DNA of 64,000 nucleotides from Selenomonas sputigena (GTDB taxonomy: Bacteria; Bacillota; Negativicutes; Selenomonadales; Selenomonadaceae), in assembly GCF_026015965.1 (NCBI RefSeq), contig NZ_CP110383.1, forward strand, positions 777,808 to 841,807. The letters run 5' to 3'. Below, piece after piece: positions 51,880-61,236 of this stretch (positions within the stretch are counted from its first letter, which is position 1; the number at the start of each line of letters is the position of its first letter). The position numbers and the translations under genes were made by a program. The notes under the pieces are model-generated. The model was given only the letters and a program-made list of their open reading frames with translations. It made no database searches and was not told where the DNA came from.

Positions 51880-53349
51880 TTGGAAGCATTCGACTACTAT
51901 ACGCAGGACAGGGCGCCTGTTCTTGAAGCTCTGGAGCGCTTCAAGAGCAGGCGCGTCGTGCCTTTTGACGTGCCGGGGCACAAGCGCGGACGCGGCAACG
52001 CGGAGCTTGTGGACTTTCTTGGCGAGAAGTGCCTTTCCGTCGACGTCAATTCGATGAAGATGCTCGACAACCTTTGCCATCCCGTATCGGTGATTCGCGA
52101 GGCGGAGGAGTTGGCGGCGCGGGCGTTCGGTGCGGCACACGCATTCTTCATGGTCGGCGGCACGACGAGTTCGGTGCAGACGATGATTCTGACGGCGGCG
52201 AAGCGCGGCGAGAAGATCATCCTGCCGCGCAATGTGCATCGAAGCGTCATCAACGCGATGATCCTCTCGGGCGCCGTTCCTGTCTATGTGAATCCACAGA
52301 TGGATCGGCGGCTCGGCATCGCGCTCGGCATGAGGCTCGCCGATGTCGAGCGTGCAATCGAGGAGAATCCGGACGCGAAGGCGATCTTCGTCAACAATCC
52401 GACGTATTACGGGATATGCTCGAACATCCGCGCCATCGCCGATCTCGCTCATGCGCACGGCATGCTGCTCCTCGCCGATGAGGCGCACGGCACACACTTT
52501 TACTTCCACGATCATTTGCCCGTTTCCGCCATGGCGGCGGGCGCGGACATGGCGTCGGCGAGCATGCACAAGTCGGGCGGCTCTCTGACGCAAAGCTCGC
52601 TCCTCTTGATTGGCGAGCGCGTGCACGAGGGCTATGTGCATCAGATCATCAATCTCACGCAGACGACGAGCGCGTCGTACCTCCTCATGGTAAGCCTCGA
52701 CATCTCGCGGCGCAACCTTGCGATTCGCGGGCGCGAGACGATTGACAAGGTCATACGTCACGTCGAGTATGCGCGTTCTGAGATCAACGCCATCGGCGAT
52801 TACTATGCCTATGCGAAGGAACTTGCCGACGGCGACGCCGTATTCGATTTCGATGTCACGAAACTTTCGATCTTCACGCGCTCTTTGGGGCTTGCGGGCA
52901 TCGAAGTCTACGATCTCTTGCGCGACGAGTACGACATTCAGACGGAGTTCGGCGACATGGCGAACCTCCTCGCTTACGTCTCAATCGGCGACCGTCCCAA
53001 GGACATTGAGCGTCTCGTATCCGCGCTTGCCGAAATTCGCCGCAACTATAAGAAGCCGCCGAAAAATATGCTGGAGGTCGAGTACATCAGCCCGAAGGTC
53101 GTCTGCGGCCCGCAGGAAGCGTTCTACGCTGAGAAGGAGGCGCTTCCCATCGCCGAGACGGCAGGGCGCGTTGCGGGCGAATTCGTCATGTGCTATCCGC
53201 CGGGCATTCCGATCCTCGCACCGGGCGAGCTTGTGACGGCGGACATCCTCGATTATATCCGCTACGCGAAGAAGAAGGGCTGCTCGCTGACGGGGCCTGA
53301 GGATATGGAGATCCGGCGGCTCAACGTGATGAAGGAGACTGAGGCATGA
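51880..53349 (+). CDS. speA: Orn/Lys/Arg decarboxylase, probable arginine decarboxylase
   Basis: This 489-residue PLP enzyme is of the short Gram-positive Orn/Lys/Arg decarboxylase type (fold III relatives such as B. subtilis SpeA). The Schiff-base Lys231 sits in SASMHKSGGSLTQSSLLL; DEAHGTHFYFHD and VPFDVPGHKRG are also characteristic. Because agmatinase is encoded two genes later, arginine is the likely substrate, giving agmatine. It begins at TTG 51880 behind GGGAGG and overlaps speE by four bases. Lysine or ornithine remain possible substrates. Confidence 0.87.
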   Translation: MEAFDYYTQDRAPVLEALERFKSRRVVPFDVPGHKRGRGNAELVDFLGEKCLSVDVNSMKMLDNLCHPVSVIREAEELAARAFGAAHAFFMVGGTTSSVQTMILTAAKRGEKIILPRNVHRSVINAMILSGAVPVYVNPQMDRRLGIALGMRLADVERAIEENPDAKAIFVNNPTYYGICSNIRAIADLAHAHGMLLLADEAHGTHFYFHDHLPVSAMAAGADMASASMHKSGGSLTQSSLLLIGERVHEGYVHQIINLTQTTSASYLLMVSLDISRRNLAIRGRETIDKVIRHVEYARSEINAIGDYYAYAKELADGDAVFDFDVTKLSIFTRSLGLAGIEVYDLLRDEYDIQTEFGDMANLLAYVSIGDRPKDIERLVSALAEIRRNYKKPPKNMLEVEYISPKVVCGPQEAFYAEKEALPIAETAGRVAGEFVMCYPPGIPILAPGELVTADILDYIRYAKKKGCSLTGPEDMEIRRLNVMKETEA

Positions 53350-54200
53350 ATCTTTGGTTTACGGAGAAGCACACGAAGAATGCGGGCTTTTCCATCAAGG
53401 TCGATCGGCAAATCTACTCGGGCAGGAGCGAGTTCCAACGTATCGACATTTTTGAATCGCCGGAGTTTGGGCGGTTTCTGACGATCGACGGCTATATGAT
53501 GCTGACGGAGAAGGATGAGTTCATCTACCATGAGATGATCGTGCATGTGCCGATGTGCGTCAATCCCGAGGCGAAGCGCATCCTCGTCATCGGCGGCGGC
53601 GACGGCGGCACGGTGCGCGAGCTTCTGCGCTACAAAAGCGTCGAGCGCATCGACCTCGTGGAGATCGACGAGATGGTCGTCGAGGCATGCCGCGAGCACT
53701 TGCCGCAGACGGCGGCGTGCCTTGCAGATCCGCGCATTCGCTTCTTTTTCGAGGACGGACTGCGTTTCATCCGTCAGCCCGAGGACGAATACGATTTGAT
53801 CCTCGTGGATTCGACCGATCCTTTCGGGCCGGGCGAGGGGCTTTTTACGAAGGAGTTCTACGGTAACTGCTTCAAAGCTCTGCACGAGGACGGCATCATG
53901 GTCAATCAGCACGAAAGCCCCTTTTACAAGGACGACGCCTATGCCATGCAGCGTGCGCACAAGCGCATCGTCGAGTCGTTCCCCATCAGCCGCGTCTATC
54001 AGGCGCATATCCCGACGTATCCGTCGGGGCACTGGCTCTTCGGCTTCGCGTCGAAGAAGCGTGCGCCCATCGAGGGCGTTGATTGGCAGCGTTGGAAGCG
54101 GCTCGGCATCAAGACGCGCTACTACAATACGAAGCTGCATATCGGCGCCTTCGCCCTGCCAACCTATGTGGAGGAGATGCTGCGCGATGTTGAAAGATAA
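53346..54200 (+). CDS. speE: Spermidine synthase
   Basis: This 284-residue enzyme transfers an aminopropyl group to putrescine. It has the SpeE features: LWFTEKHTKNAGFSIKV start, SPEFGRFLTIDGYMMLTEKDEFIYHEM, the nucleotide loop VIGGGDGGTVREL, VEIDEMVV and LVDSTDPFGPGEGLFTKEFY with the catalytic Asp. The ATG at 53346 overlaps the previous stop, and the gene overlaps agmatinase by 14 bases, so translation is tightly coupled. Donor is supplied by SpeD. Confidence 0.95.
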   Translation: MNLWFTEKHTKNAGFSIKVDRQIYSGRSEFQRIDIFESPEFGRFLTIDGYMMLTEKDEFIYHEMIVHVPMCVNPEAKRILVIGGGDGGTVRELLRYKSVERIDLVEIDEMVVEACREHLPQTAACLADPRIRFFFEDGLRFIRQPEDEYDLILVDSTDPFGPGEGLFTKEFYGNCFKALHEDGIMVNQHESPFYKDDAYAMQRAHKRIVESFPISRVYQAHIPTYPSGHWLFGFASKKRAPIEGVDWQRWKRLGIKTRYYNTKLHIGAFALPTYVEEMLRDVER

Positions 54201-55068
54201 TGTAGAAACTTTTCTTGGCTGCGAGACTTCATACGAAGAGTCGCGCATCGTGCTCTTCGGCGCACCTTTCGATTCGACGACGTCGTTTCGCCCGGGCACG
54301 CGCTTTGCGAGCCGCACGATGCGTGCCGAGTCGTATGGATTGGAGACGTACAGCCCATATCTCGACCTTGATATGGAGGAGGCGCACGTCTTTGACGGCG
54401 GCGACTTGGAGCTTTGCTTTGGCGATACGGCTCGCGCTTTAGGGCAGATCGAGGACTTTGCGCGGGACTTGCTCGCCGATGGCAAGAAGCCCTTCATGAT
54501 CGGCGGCGAGCATCTCGTGACGCTTCCCGTCGTGCGTGCGCTCGCTGAGCGCTACAAAGATCTCCATATCGTGCATTTCGATGCGCATACGGATCTGCGC
54601 GATGATTACTTGGGTGCGAAGCTCTCGCACGCGACGGTCATGCGCCGCGCCTGGGACATCCTAGGTGATGGGCGCATTTATCAGTTCGGCATACGGAGCG
54701 GCGAGCGCGCGGAGTTCCTCTGGGCGAAGGAGCACACGCATTTGCAGCGCTTCGATTTCACGGGGCTTGAATGGAGTCTCTCTGAACTCATGGGAAAGCC
54801 CGTGTACTTGACGCTCGATCTCGATGTGCTCGATCCGAGTGTTTTTCCCGGCACGGGCACGCCCGAGCCGGGCGGCGTGAGCTTCCTCGATCTTCTTCGT
54901 GCGCTCCGAAAGACGCTGCGGCTCGACCGCATCGTCGGTTGCGACATGGTCGAACTGTCACCGCACTACGATGCGAGCGGCGCATCGACGGCGGTGGCCT
55001 TGAAGCTCCTCCGAGAGATGCTTCTCGCTTGGGAAGAGCCGGCAATTCGCGGAGCAGAGATGGTTTGA
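54187..55068 (+). CDS. speB: Agmatinase
   Basis: This 293-residue enzyme of the ureohydrolase family converts agmatine to putrescine and urea. The two manganese motifs are visible: GGEHLVTLP, HFDAHTDLRDD and DLDVLDPSVFPGTGTPEPGG. Length is normal. The ATG at 54187 lies within the end of speE. With SpeA it forms the arginine route to putrescine, which SpeE then uses. Confidence 0.93.
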   Translation: MLKDNVETFLGCETSYEESRIVLFGAPFDSTTSFRPGTRFASRTMRAESYGLETYSPYLDLDMEEAHVFDGGDLELCFGDTARALGQIEDFARDLLADGKKPFMIGGEHLVTLPVVRALAERYKDLHIVHFDAHTDLRDDYLGAKLSHATVMRRAWDILGDGRIYQFGIRSGERAEFLWAKEHTHLQRFDFTGLEWSLSELMGKPVYLTLDLDVLDPSVFPGTGTPEPGGVSFLDLLRALRKTLRLDRIVGCDMVELSPHYDASGASTAVALKLLREMLLAWEEPAIRGAEMV

Positions 55069-55111
55069 TGCGGGCGGCGAACGCCCTTGAGTTGACGACA
55101 GGAGGAAAATC

Positions 55112-56311
55112 ATGGGAAAGGCTTTGATCATCGGCGCGGGCGGCGTCGCAAGCGTCGCCGTGCACAAGTGCTGCCAGAACAGCGACGCCTTTGAGGAAAT
55201 CTGCATTGCGAGCCGCACGAAGGCGAAGTGCGACGCATTGAAGGAAAAGCTCGCGGGCGGCAAGACGAAAATCACGACGGCGCAGGTGGATGCGGACAAG
55301 ACGGACGAGCTCATCGCCCTAATTGAGCGGGAGAAGCCCGATGTCGTCTTGAATCTTGCATTGCCGTACCAGGATCTGACAATCATGGACGCGTGCCTTG
55401 CGACGAAGACGCATTACGTCGATACGGCGAACTACGAGCCAGAGGACACGGCGAAGTTTGAATACAAATGGCAGTGGGAGTACAATGATCGCTTCAAGGA
55501 AGCCGGCATCACAGCGCTGCTCGGCTCGGGCTTCGACCCGGGCGTCACGGGCGTCTTTTCCGCTTACGCCTTGAAGCATCATTTCGACGAGATCAACTAC
55601 ATCGACATTCTTGACTGCAACGCGGGCGATCACGGCTATCCGTTTGCAACGAACTTCAACCCTGAGATCAACATCCGCGAGGTTTCGGCGAAGGGAAGCT
55701 ATTGGGAAAACGGCAAGTGGGTCGAGACGGAGCCGATGGAGATCAAGCGCGTCTACAACTTCCCCGAGGTCGGCGAGAAGGACATGTACCTCTTGCATCA
55801 CGAGGAGCTGGAGTCGCTCGCGATCCACATCCCCGGCATCCGCCGCATCCGCTTCTTCATGACGTTCGGCGAGAGTTACCTGCGCCACCTCAAGTGCCTG
55901 GAAAACGTCGGCATGACTTCGATCGAGCCGATAGAGTTCGAGGGCAAGAAGATCATTCCGCTGCAGTTCCTCAAGGCGGTTCTGCCCGATCCCGCGAGCC
56001 TTGGTCCGAGGACGAAGGGAAAGACGAACATCGGCTGCATCTTCCGCGGCAAGAAGGACGGCAAGGAAAAGACGTACTATCTCTACAACGTCTGCGATCA
56101 CGAAGCGTGCTACAAGGAAGTCGGCTCGCAGGCCGTTTCCTACACGACGGGCGTGCCCGCGATGATCGGCGCGATGCTCGTGATGAACGGCACATGGAAG
56201 GGCGCGGGCGTCTATAACATCGAGCAGTTCGATCCCGATCCGTTCATGGATGCGCTGAATCGCTGGGGCTTGCCGTGGCAGGAGAGCTTCACGCCGGAGC
56301 TTGTCGATTGA
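55112..56311 (+). CDS. Carboxynorspermidine/carboxyspermidine dehydrogenase (saccharopine dehydrogenase family)
   Basis: This 399-residue protein has a Rossmann start GKALIIGAGGVASVAVHKC and the saccharopine-dehydrogenase-like body with LGSGFDPGVTGVFSAYA, matching the enzyme that condenses aspartate semialdehyde with a diamine. In Vibrio and Campylobacter this yields carboxynorspermidine or carboxyspermidine. The following gene encodes the matching decarboxylase and shares a TGATG junction with it. The ATG at 55112 follows CAGGAGG. It gives the operon a second, SAM-independent route to a triamine. Confidence 0.92.
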   Translation: MGKALIIGAGGVASVAVHKCCQNSDAFEEICIASRTKAKCDALKEKLAGGKTKITTAQVDADKTDELIALIEREKPDVVLNLALPYQDLTIMDACLATKTHYVDTANYEPEDTAKFEYKWQWEYNDRFKEAGITALLGSGFDPGVTGVFSAYALKHHFDEINYIDILDCNAGDHGYPFATNFNPEINIREVSAKGSYWENGKWVETEPMEIKRVYNFPEVGEKDMYLLHHEELESLAIHIPGIRRIRFFMTFGESYLRHLKCLENVGMTSIEPIEFEGKKIIPLQFLKAVLPDPASLGPRTKGKTNIGCIFRGKKDGKEKTYYLYNVCDHEACYKEVGSQAVSYTTGVPAMIGAMLVMNGTWKGAGVYNIEQFDPDPFMDALNRWGLPWQESFTPELVD

Positions 56312-57474
56312 TGGGCGAGGCTTTCGGGAAATTCGAGAAATACGCAGAAATTTTCCATGCCGTGCCGACGCCCGCCTACGTCGTCATGGAGGAGCTTCTG
56401 CGCAGGAATCTCACCGTGCTGCGCGACTTGCAGCAGGAGACGGGCGCACATGTGCTTCTGGCACAGAAGGCGTTTTCGATGTTTCACTTCTATCCGCTCA
56501 TTGCCGAATACCTCGCAGGTTCGGCGGCGAGCGGCCTCTTTGAGGCACGTCTCGCATATGAGGAGATGAAGGGCAAGGAGAACCATGTCTTTTCGCCGGC
56601 GTTCAAGGAGGCGGACATGGCGGAGATCGTCAAGATTGCCGATCACATCGTATTCAACTCCTTCGCCCAGTGGGAAAAGTACGGCGAGTTTGCCTTGAAG
56701 CACGGCTGCGCGTGCGGCTTGCGCATCAATCCCGAGCATTCGACGCAGGAGCACGCGATCTATGACCCATGCTCGGCTGGCTCGCGTCTCGGCGTCAAGC
56801 TCGGTGATTTTCGCCCCGACAAGATGGAAGGGCTGACGGGGCTGCACTTTCATACGCTTTGCGAGCAAGGGGCGGAGCCGCTGGCGGAGACGCTCGAAGC
56901 CGTTGAGGAGAAGTTCGGCGCATGGCTGCCGCAGCTGGAGTGGATCAACTTTGGCGGCGGACACCATATCACGCGCGAGGGCTACGACATCGACCTGCTG
57001 AAACGGTGCATTATGCGTATGCAAACGAAATACGGACTCAAGGTCTATATCGAGCCGGGCGAGGCGATCGCGCTCGATGCGGGATTCCTCGTCGCCGAGG
57101 TACTGGAAATCGTTGAAAACGATACGCCTGTCGCCATTCTCGACACGTCGGCGGCATGTCACATGCCCGATGTCATCGAGATGCCGTACCGCCCGCCCGT
57201 TCTCGGTGCGGGCGAGGCAGGGGGGAAGCCCTTCACCTATACCTTTGCGGGGCCGACGTGCCTTGCGGGCGATACGATCGGCACATACTCGTTCGATGCG
57301 CCGCTTGCTGCCTCCCGCCGCATCGTCTTCGGCGACATGGCGATCTATACGATGGTGAAGAACAACACGTTTAACGGTATGCCGCTGCCCGCGATCATCG
57401 CCGTCGATGAAACGGGCGCATGGCAGGTCGTGCGCCGCTTCGGCTACGAGGATTTCAAGATGCGCCTGTCTTAG
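56311..57474 (+). CDS. nspC: Carboxynorspermidine decarboxylase
   Basis: This 387-residue PLP enzyme is of the alanine-racemase fold decarboxylases. The Schiff-base Lys53 sits in HVLLAQKAFSMFHF, the glycine-rich phosphate site in WINFGGGHHITREGYDID, and the C-terminal active-site cysteine region is FAGPTCLAGDTIGTYSF. It removes the carboxyl group made by the previous enzyme to give spermidine or norspermidine. The ATG overlaps the preceding TGA. It is the last gene of the polyamine operon; a hairpin follows. Confidence 0.93.
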   Translation: MGEAFGKFEKYAEIFHAVPTPAYVVMEELLRRNLTVLRDLQQETGAHVLLAQKAFSMFHFYPLIAEYLAGSAASGLFEARLAYEEMKGKENHVFSPAFKEADMAEIVKIADHIVFNSFAQWEKYGEFALKHGCACGLRINPEHSTQEHAIYDPCSAGSRLGVKLGDFRPDKMEGLTGLHFHTLCEQGAEPLAETLEAVEEKFGAWLPQLEWINFGGGHHITREGYDIDLLKRCIMRMQTKYGLKVYIEPGEAIALDAGFLVAEVLEIVENDTPVAILDTSAACHMPDVIEMPYRPPVLGAGEAGGKPFTYTFAGPTCLAGDTIGTYSFDAPLAASRRIVFGDMAIYTMVKNNTFNGMPLPAIIAVDETGAWQVVRRFGYEDFKMRLS

Positions 57475-57507
57475 AAGAAGCGCCGTCGTTCGCGATGGCG
57501 CTTCTTC
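57474..57507 (+). terminator. Terminator-like hairpin after nspC
   Basis: GAAGAAGCGCC pairs with GGCGCTTCTTC around a small loop, starting at the last base of the stop codon. A T run is lacking, so termination may be incomplete. Confidence 0.5.
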
Positions 57508-57525
57508 GCGTTCTGTAGGGAAGGC

Positions 57526-57553
57526 TTGACCTGCGGCGCATAGGTGGTACAAT
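57526..57553 (+). promoter_or_regulatory. Promoter of the MFS-crcB pair
   Basis: TTGACC and TACAAT are 16 bases apart, 60 bases before the MFS start codon. No fluoride riboswitch consensus is seen in the leader although crcB is downstream. Confidence 0.6.
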
Positions 57554-57613
57554 AAAAGGCGACGTCCTTTGTTCGGGGCGGAGAAGATATAATTTTATTT
57601 TCAAAGGAAGTGG

Positions 57614-58960
57614 ATGTTTATGCTGCGTCGTTTGGAAGAATTGCCCATTGGCTCTTTTCACTACAAGATGCTCCTTGTCACAGGTCTGGGATGGCTCTTT
57701 GATGCGATGGATACGGGGCTGATCGCCTTCGTTCTGCCGCTCTTGGTCAAGGATTGGGGGCTGAGTCCCGCGCAGGCGGGCTGGATCGGCTCCGTGGGAC
57801 TTATCGGCATGGCGCTCGGTGCGGTCGTGGCAGGATCTCTGGCTGATCGTTGGGGGCGAAAGAAGGTCTTCACTGCGACGGTTCTGCTCTACAGTGTATC
57901 GACGGGGCTTTGCGCCCTGGCTTGGAGCTATGAATCGCTGCTCGTCTTCCGTTTCCTCGTCGGCTTTGGCCTCGGCGGCGAACTGCCCGTCGCCGTCACG
58001 CTCATGACCGAGTATGCGCCGACGCGGTTGCGCGGACGTTTCATCGTCCTTCTTGAGAGCTTCTGGGGCGTCGGCTGGCTCGTCGCCGCCTGCATCTCGT
58101 ATCTCTTCATTCCGACGTTCGGCTGGAAGCTCGCGTTCCTCCTCGGCGCTCTGCCTGCACTCTATGTGTTCCTCATCCGCCTGCACCTGCCGGAATCCGT
58201 TCGCTACCTGCTCGCGAAGGGGCGCGTCGAGGAGGCGAAGGAAATCGTCTGCCATCTGGAGGAAAAGCTCGGCCTTGCAAACCGTCCGTTTACGGCAGAT
58301 GAACTATTGCCGAGAGAGAGCGGCAGAGAGACGGGATTTGCCGCTCTGTGGCAAAAGGGCTTCCGTCTGCGCACGGCGATGCTCTGGCTGACGTGGTTCG
58401 GCATCGTCTTCAGCTACTACGGCATCTTCATGTGGCTGCCGTCGCTCGTCTATGCGCAGGGCTTCGCCGTCGTCAAGACCTTCGAGTATGTGCTGATGAT
58501 GACGCTCGCGCAGCTGCCCGGCTATCTTGCTGCCGCGTGGCTCGTGGAAGTCATCGGACGCAAGTATACATTGTCCGCATTTCTGCTCTTGTCGGGCGTT
58601 TGCAGCTACTTCTTCGGCGCTGCCGAATCGTCGTCGGCGCTTCTCGCCTGGGGCGCGGGTATGAGCTTCTTCAACCTCGGTGCATGGGGCGTCATCTACA
58701 CCTACACGCCCGAGCAGTACCCGACGGCGATGCGCGCGCTCGGCAGCGGCTGGGCGGCGGGCTTTGGACGCATCGGCGGCATGATCGCGCCGATGCTCGT
58801 CGGCGTGCTGCTCGCCGGCTCCGTCGGCATTGGGACGATCTTCGCTCTGTTCGCGTCCGTATTCGTGCTGATCTCGATCGTCGTCATCGCCTGCGGCAAG
58901 GAAAGTAAGCAGAAGACGCTCGAAGATCTCTCCGATGTCCGCGAGGCGCACGGAGCGTAA
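57614..58960 (+). CDS. MFS transporter
   Basis: This 448-residue protein has twelve predicted membrane segments and the MFS loop motif GSLADRWGRKKVF between segments 2 and 3, with a second copy-like VEVIGRKYT in the other half. The region DAMDTGLIAFVLPLL and RFLVGFGLGGELPVAVTLMTEYAP place it with the sugar/aromatic-acid symporter group that includes NiaP-like carriers; the substrate is not known. The start could be ATG 57614 or 57620. crcB follows after three bases, so they share a transcript. Confidence 0.85.
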   Translation: MFMLRRLEELPIGSFHYKMLLVTGLGWLFDAMDTGLIAFVLPLLVKDWGLSPAQAGWIGSVGLIGMALGAVVAGSLADRWGRKKVFTATVLLYSVSTGLCALAWSYESLLVFRFLVGFGLGGELPVAVTLMTEYAPTRLRGRFIVLLESFWGVGWLVAACISYLFIPTFGWKLAFLLGALPALYVFLIRLHLPESVRYLLAKGRVEEAKEIVCHLEEKLGLANRPFTADELLPRESGRETGFAALWQKGFRLRTAMLWLTWFGIVFSYYGIFMWLPSLVYAQGFAVVKTFEYVLMMTLAQLPGYLAAAWLVEVIGRKYTLSAFLLLSGVCSYFFGAAESSSALLAWGAGMSFFNLGAWGVIYTYTPEQYPTAMRALGSGWAAGFGRIGGMIAPMLVGVLLAGSVGIGTIFALFASVFVLISIVVIACGKESKQKTLEDLSDVREAHGA

Positions 58961-58963
58961 GCG

Positions 58964-59353
58964 ATGGGAGCACAGTATATCTTTGTCTTTCTTGGCGGCG
59001 GCCTCGGCGCTGTCTGCCGCTATTTGGCGACCTCGTTTTTCGCCGTGCGCTTCGGGGCGGCATTTCCTTACGGCACGCTCTTTGTCAACGTGTTGGGCAG
59101 TTTCCTTATGGGGCTTCTTATCGGCGTTTTGCCGTTTTTGCCGCGCGGCGCGCTTTTGCCTGAGAACCTGCGCTTTCTGCTCGCCGTCGGTTTCCTCGGC
59201 GGCTTCACGACGTTCTCGTCCTTCAGCATGGAGACGTTGACCTTGCTGCAGGGCGCGAATGCGCTTTCAGTGCTCTGGAATGTACTGGCGAACGTCGCCT
59301 TCGGTGTGGCGGCGGCATGGGCGGGACTCTTGCTCGTGCGCGCTGCACTGTAG
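58964..59353 (+). CDS. crcB: Fluoride channel CrcB/FluC
   Basis: This 129-residue membrane protein is a CrcB (Fluc) fluoride exporter. It shows the signature GGGLGAVCRYLAT at the start, GTLFVNVLGSFLMG with the key Asn, and GFLGGFTTFSSFSMET with the phenylalanine box. Four helices are predicted; two copies form the dual-topology channel. It is coupled to the MFS gene, though the two have no evident shared function. A hairpin terminator follows. Confidence 0.93.
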   Translation: MGAQYIFVFLGGGLGAVCRYLATSFFAVRFGAAFPYGTLFVNVLGSFLMGLLIGVLPFLPRGALLPENLRFLLAVGFLGGFTTFSSFSMETLTLLQGANALSVLWNVLANVAFGVAAAWAGLLLVRAAL

Positions 59354-59365
59354 GCGAGGAAAATA

Positions 59366-59407
59366 GAAACGGCTGCTGCAAATTTTTGCGGCAGCCGTTT
59401 CTTCTTG
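59366..59407 (+). terminator. Terminator after crcB
   Basis: GAAACGGCTGC pairs with GCAGCCGTTTC around a TGCAAATTTTTGC inner stem, followed by TTCTTGT. Confidence 0.8.
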
Positions 59408-59465
59408 TCACGACAGACGTTGTATAGTATAGTTATGATTAGGGAACAATGGGGAGGGGATGTAT

Positions 59466-60206
59466 ATGGAAACGAGAGTGGATCGCTGGTACAGCGAGCG
59501 GCTGCAGAAAGAAATGACTGTCCGAACGTATGGGGCAGACGGCACGCCCGTGCTCGCCTTCCCGCCGCGAGAGATGCTTTCCGATGCCTATGAAGCGGCG
59601 GGCGTGACAGAAACGCTCGCACGCTGGCTCGACGGGCGCATGATCCGGCTCGTGACGGTCGATACGATTGACTCCGAGAGCTGGTTCAGTGCGGATGATC
59701 GTGAGTGGCGTGCCAATCGGCAGGAGGCTTACTATGAATATGTTGCCGAAGAAGTCGTGCCCTTTGTGCGCTCGCTGAGTGATTGGACGCGTCTTCCCGT
59801 CTCCGTCGGTTGCGGCTTCGGCGGCGCTCACGCGGCGATCCTCTTCCTGCGTCGCCCCGATCTCTTTACGGGACTCATCTCGCTTGCCGGTTCCTACGAT
59901 GCCAAGACATTTTTCGGTGGTTGGCTCAATGCACAGCTCTACGACAATTCACCGCTCGACTTCCTGCCCAATATGGCGAACGAACATCCCTATATCGAGC
60001 TTTACAACGAGAGGAAGATGGTCTTCTGCACGGGGCAGGGCGAGGGGCTTGACGAGCCGCGTCGCACGACGGATCTCCTGCGCTCCGTGCTGCACGAGAG
60101 GGGCATAAATGCATGGGTTGACTTCTGGGGGGCGGACGTCGACTATGGCTGGGAATGGTGGAAAAAGCAGCTCATGTACTTCCTGCCCTACGTGCTCGGC
60201 AGGTGA
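59466..60206 (+). CDS. Esterase-like alpha/beta hydrolase with altered nucleophile site
   Basis: This 246-residue protein resembles the COG4947-type esterase group: VRTYGADGTPVLAFPPREM, a long middle with VEVVPFVRSLS-like helix, and a late WGADVDYGWEWWKKQLMYFLP containing the usual acid and aromatic cluster. The nucleophile elbow, normally GxSxG, reads GCGFGG at residues 115-120, so a Gly replaces the Ser. It may therefore be a non-catalytic or re-purposed homologue. The ATG at 59466 has GGGAGG eight bases upstream; ATG 59460 is too close. Confidence 0.75.
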   Translation: METRVDRWYSERLQKEMTVRTYGADGTPVLAFPPREMLSDAYEAAGVTETLARWLDGRMIRLVTVDTIDSESWFSADDREWRANRQEAYYEYVAEEVVPFVRSLSDWTRLPVSVGCGFGGAHAAILFLRRPDLFTGLISLAGSYDAKTFFGGWLNAQLYDNSPLDFLPNMANEHPYIELYNERKMVFCTGQGEGLDEPRRTTDLLRSVLHERGINAWVDFWGADVDYGWEWWKKQLMYFLPYVLGR

Positions 60207-60282
60207 AGGAAGACTTTGTTCGTAGGGAAGAGAGAAACAGCGGCAATGCGCCGCATTTTCTGAAAGAAAGAGAAGTGAAGAA

Positions 60283-61236
60283 ATGGCGGACATCATAGCG
60301 GAAAATTTGCACGGCGTCATCGGCGACATCCTCGCCGACTACAAGACGGATCGCATCATCGACAAGATGGATGTGTTCTGTCGTCCCGACAAGAAGTCGG
60401 TCATCGACATTCTCGACAAGCTCGTGCGCATCGTCTTTCCCGGCTACTTCAAGGACGAGCACTACCGTGTCTACAGCGTCGAGAATAATATGACGATGGT
60501 CATGGAAGATGTGGCTTATCTGCTGAATAAGCAGATTGCTATCGCCTTGCCGTGCAAATGTGCGTCTATGCAGTCGGAAGAGGTCATTGCTGATCGTGCG
60601 CAGGAGATCACGCTCGCCTTCTTTCGTGCCATACCGAAGATTCGCTCCTACATCGAACTGGACGTTCATGCGACGTTCGAGGGCGATCCCGCAGCGTCGA
60701 GCGAGGCCGAGATCATCTACTCCTATCCGGGTCTTTACGCGATCTGCGTGCATCGCCTCGCGCATGAGCTTCATGTGCTCGGCGTGCCCGTGATCCCGCG
60801 CATCATGTCGGAGCACGCGCACAGCCGCACGGGCGTCGACATCCATCCAGGCGCGACGATCGGCAGGAGCTTCTTCATCGATCATGCGACGGGCGTCGTC
60901 ATCGGCGAGACGACAGAGATCGGCGAGCATGTGAAGATATATCAGGGCGTGACCTTGGGGGCGCTCTCGACAAAGGGCGGCCGCTCCCTGAAGGACAAGA
61001 AGCGCCACCCGACGATCGAGGATCATGTGACGATCTATTCGGGCGCCTCGATCCTCGGCGGCAAGACCGTCATCGGCAGGGGGGCAATCATCGGCGGCAA
61101 CGCCTTCATCACGAAGTCCGTCGCGCCGGGCACGCAGATCAGCGTGAAGAATCAGGAACTGCGCTACGACAAGTCACGCGACGAATTGGAACAGGTCGAT
61201 TTCGAGGGAGAAGCTCCGTGGTTTTATGTGATATGA
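60283..61236 (+). CDS. epsC: Serine O-acetyltransferase (EpsC type)
   Basis: This 317-residue protein is a serine acetyltransferase of the longer EpsC group. A helical N domain leads to the left-handed beta-helix of hexapeptide repeats (GVDIHPGATIGRSFFIDHATGVVIGETTEIG) with the catalytic histidines in that stretch, then GVTLGALS and the C-terminal tail ending WFYVI. It makes O-acetylserine for cysteine synthesis. The ATG at 60283 follows AGAAAGAGAAG, a weak ribosome site. No cysteine synthase gene is adjacent. Confidence 0.93.
   Translation: MADIIAENLHGVIGDILADYKTDRIIDKMDVFCRPDKKSVIDILDKLVRIVFPGYFKDEHYRVYSVENNMTMVMEDVAYLLNKQIAIALPCKCASMQSEEVIADRAQEITLAFFRAIPKIRSYIELDVHATFEGDPAASSEAEIIYSYPGLYAICVHRLAHELHVLGVPVIPRIMSEHAHSRTGVDIHPGATIGRSFFIDHATGVVIGETTEIGEHVKIYQGVTLGALSTKGGRSLKDKKRHPTIEDHVTIYSGASILGGKTVIGRGAIIGGNAFITKSVAPGTQISVKNQELRYDKSRDELEQVDFEGEAPWFYVI

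Noticed and set aside
57509-57613. Fluoride riboswitch upstream of the MFS-crcB pair
   Set aside because: The leader lacks the conserved fluoride riboswitch core; only an ordinary promoter is visible.
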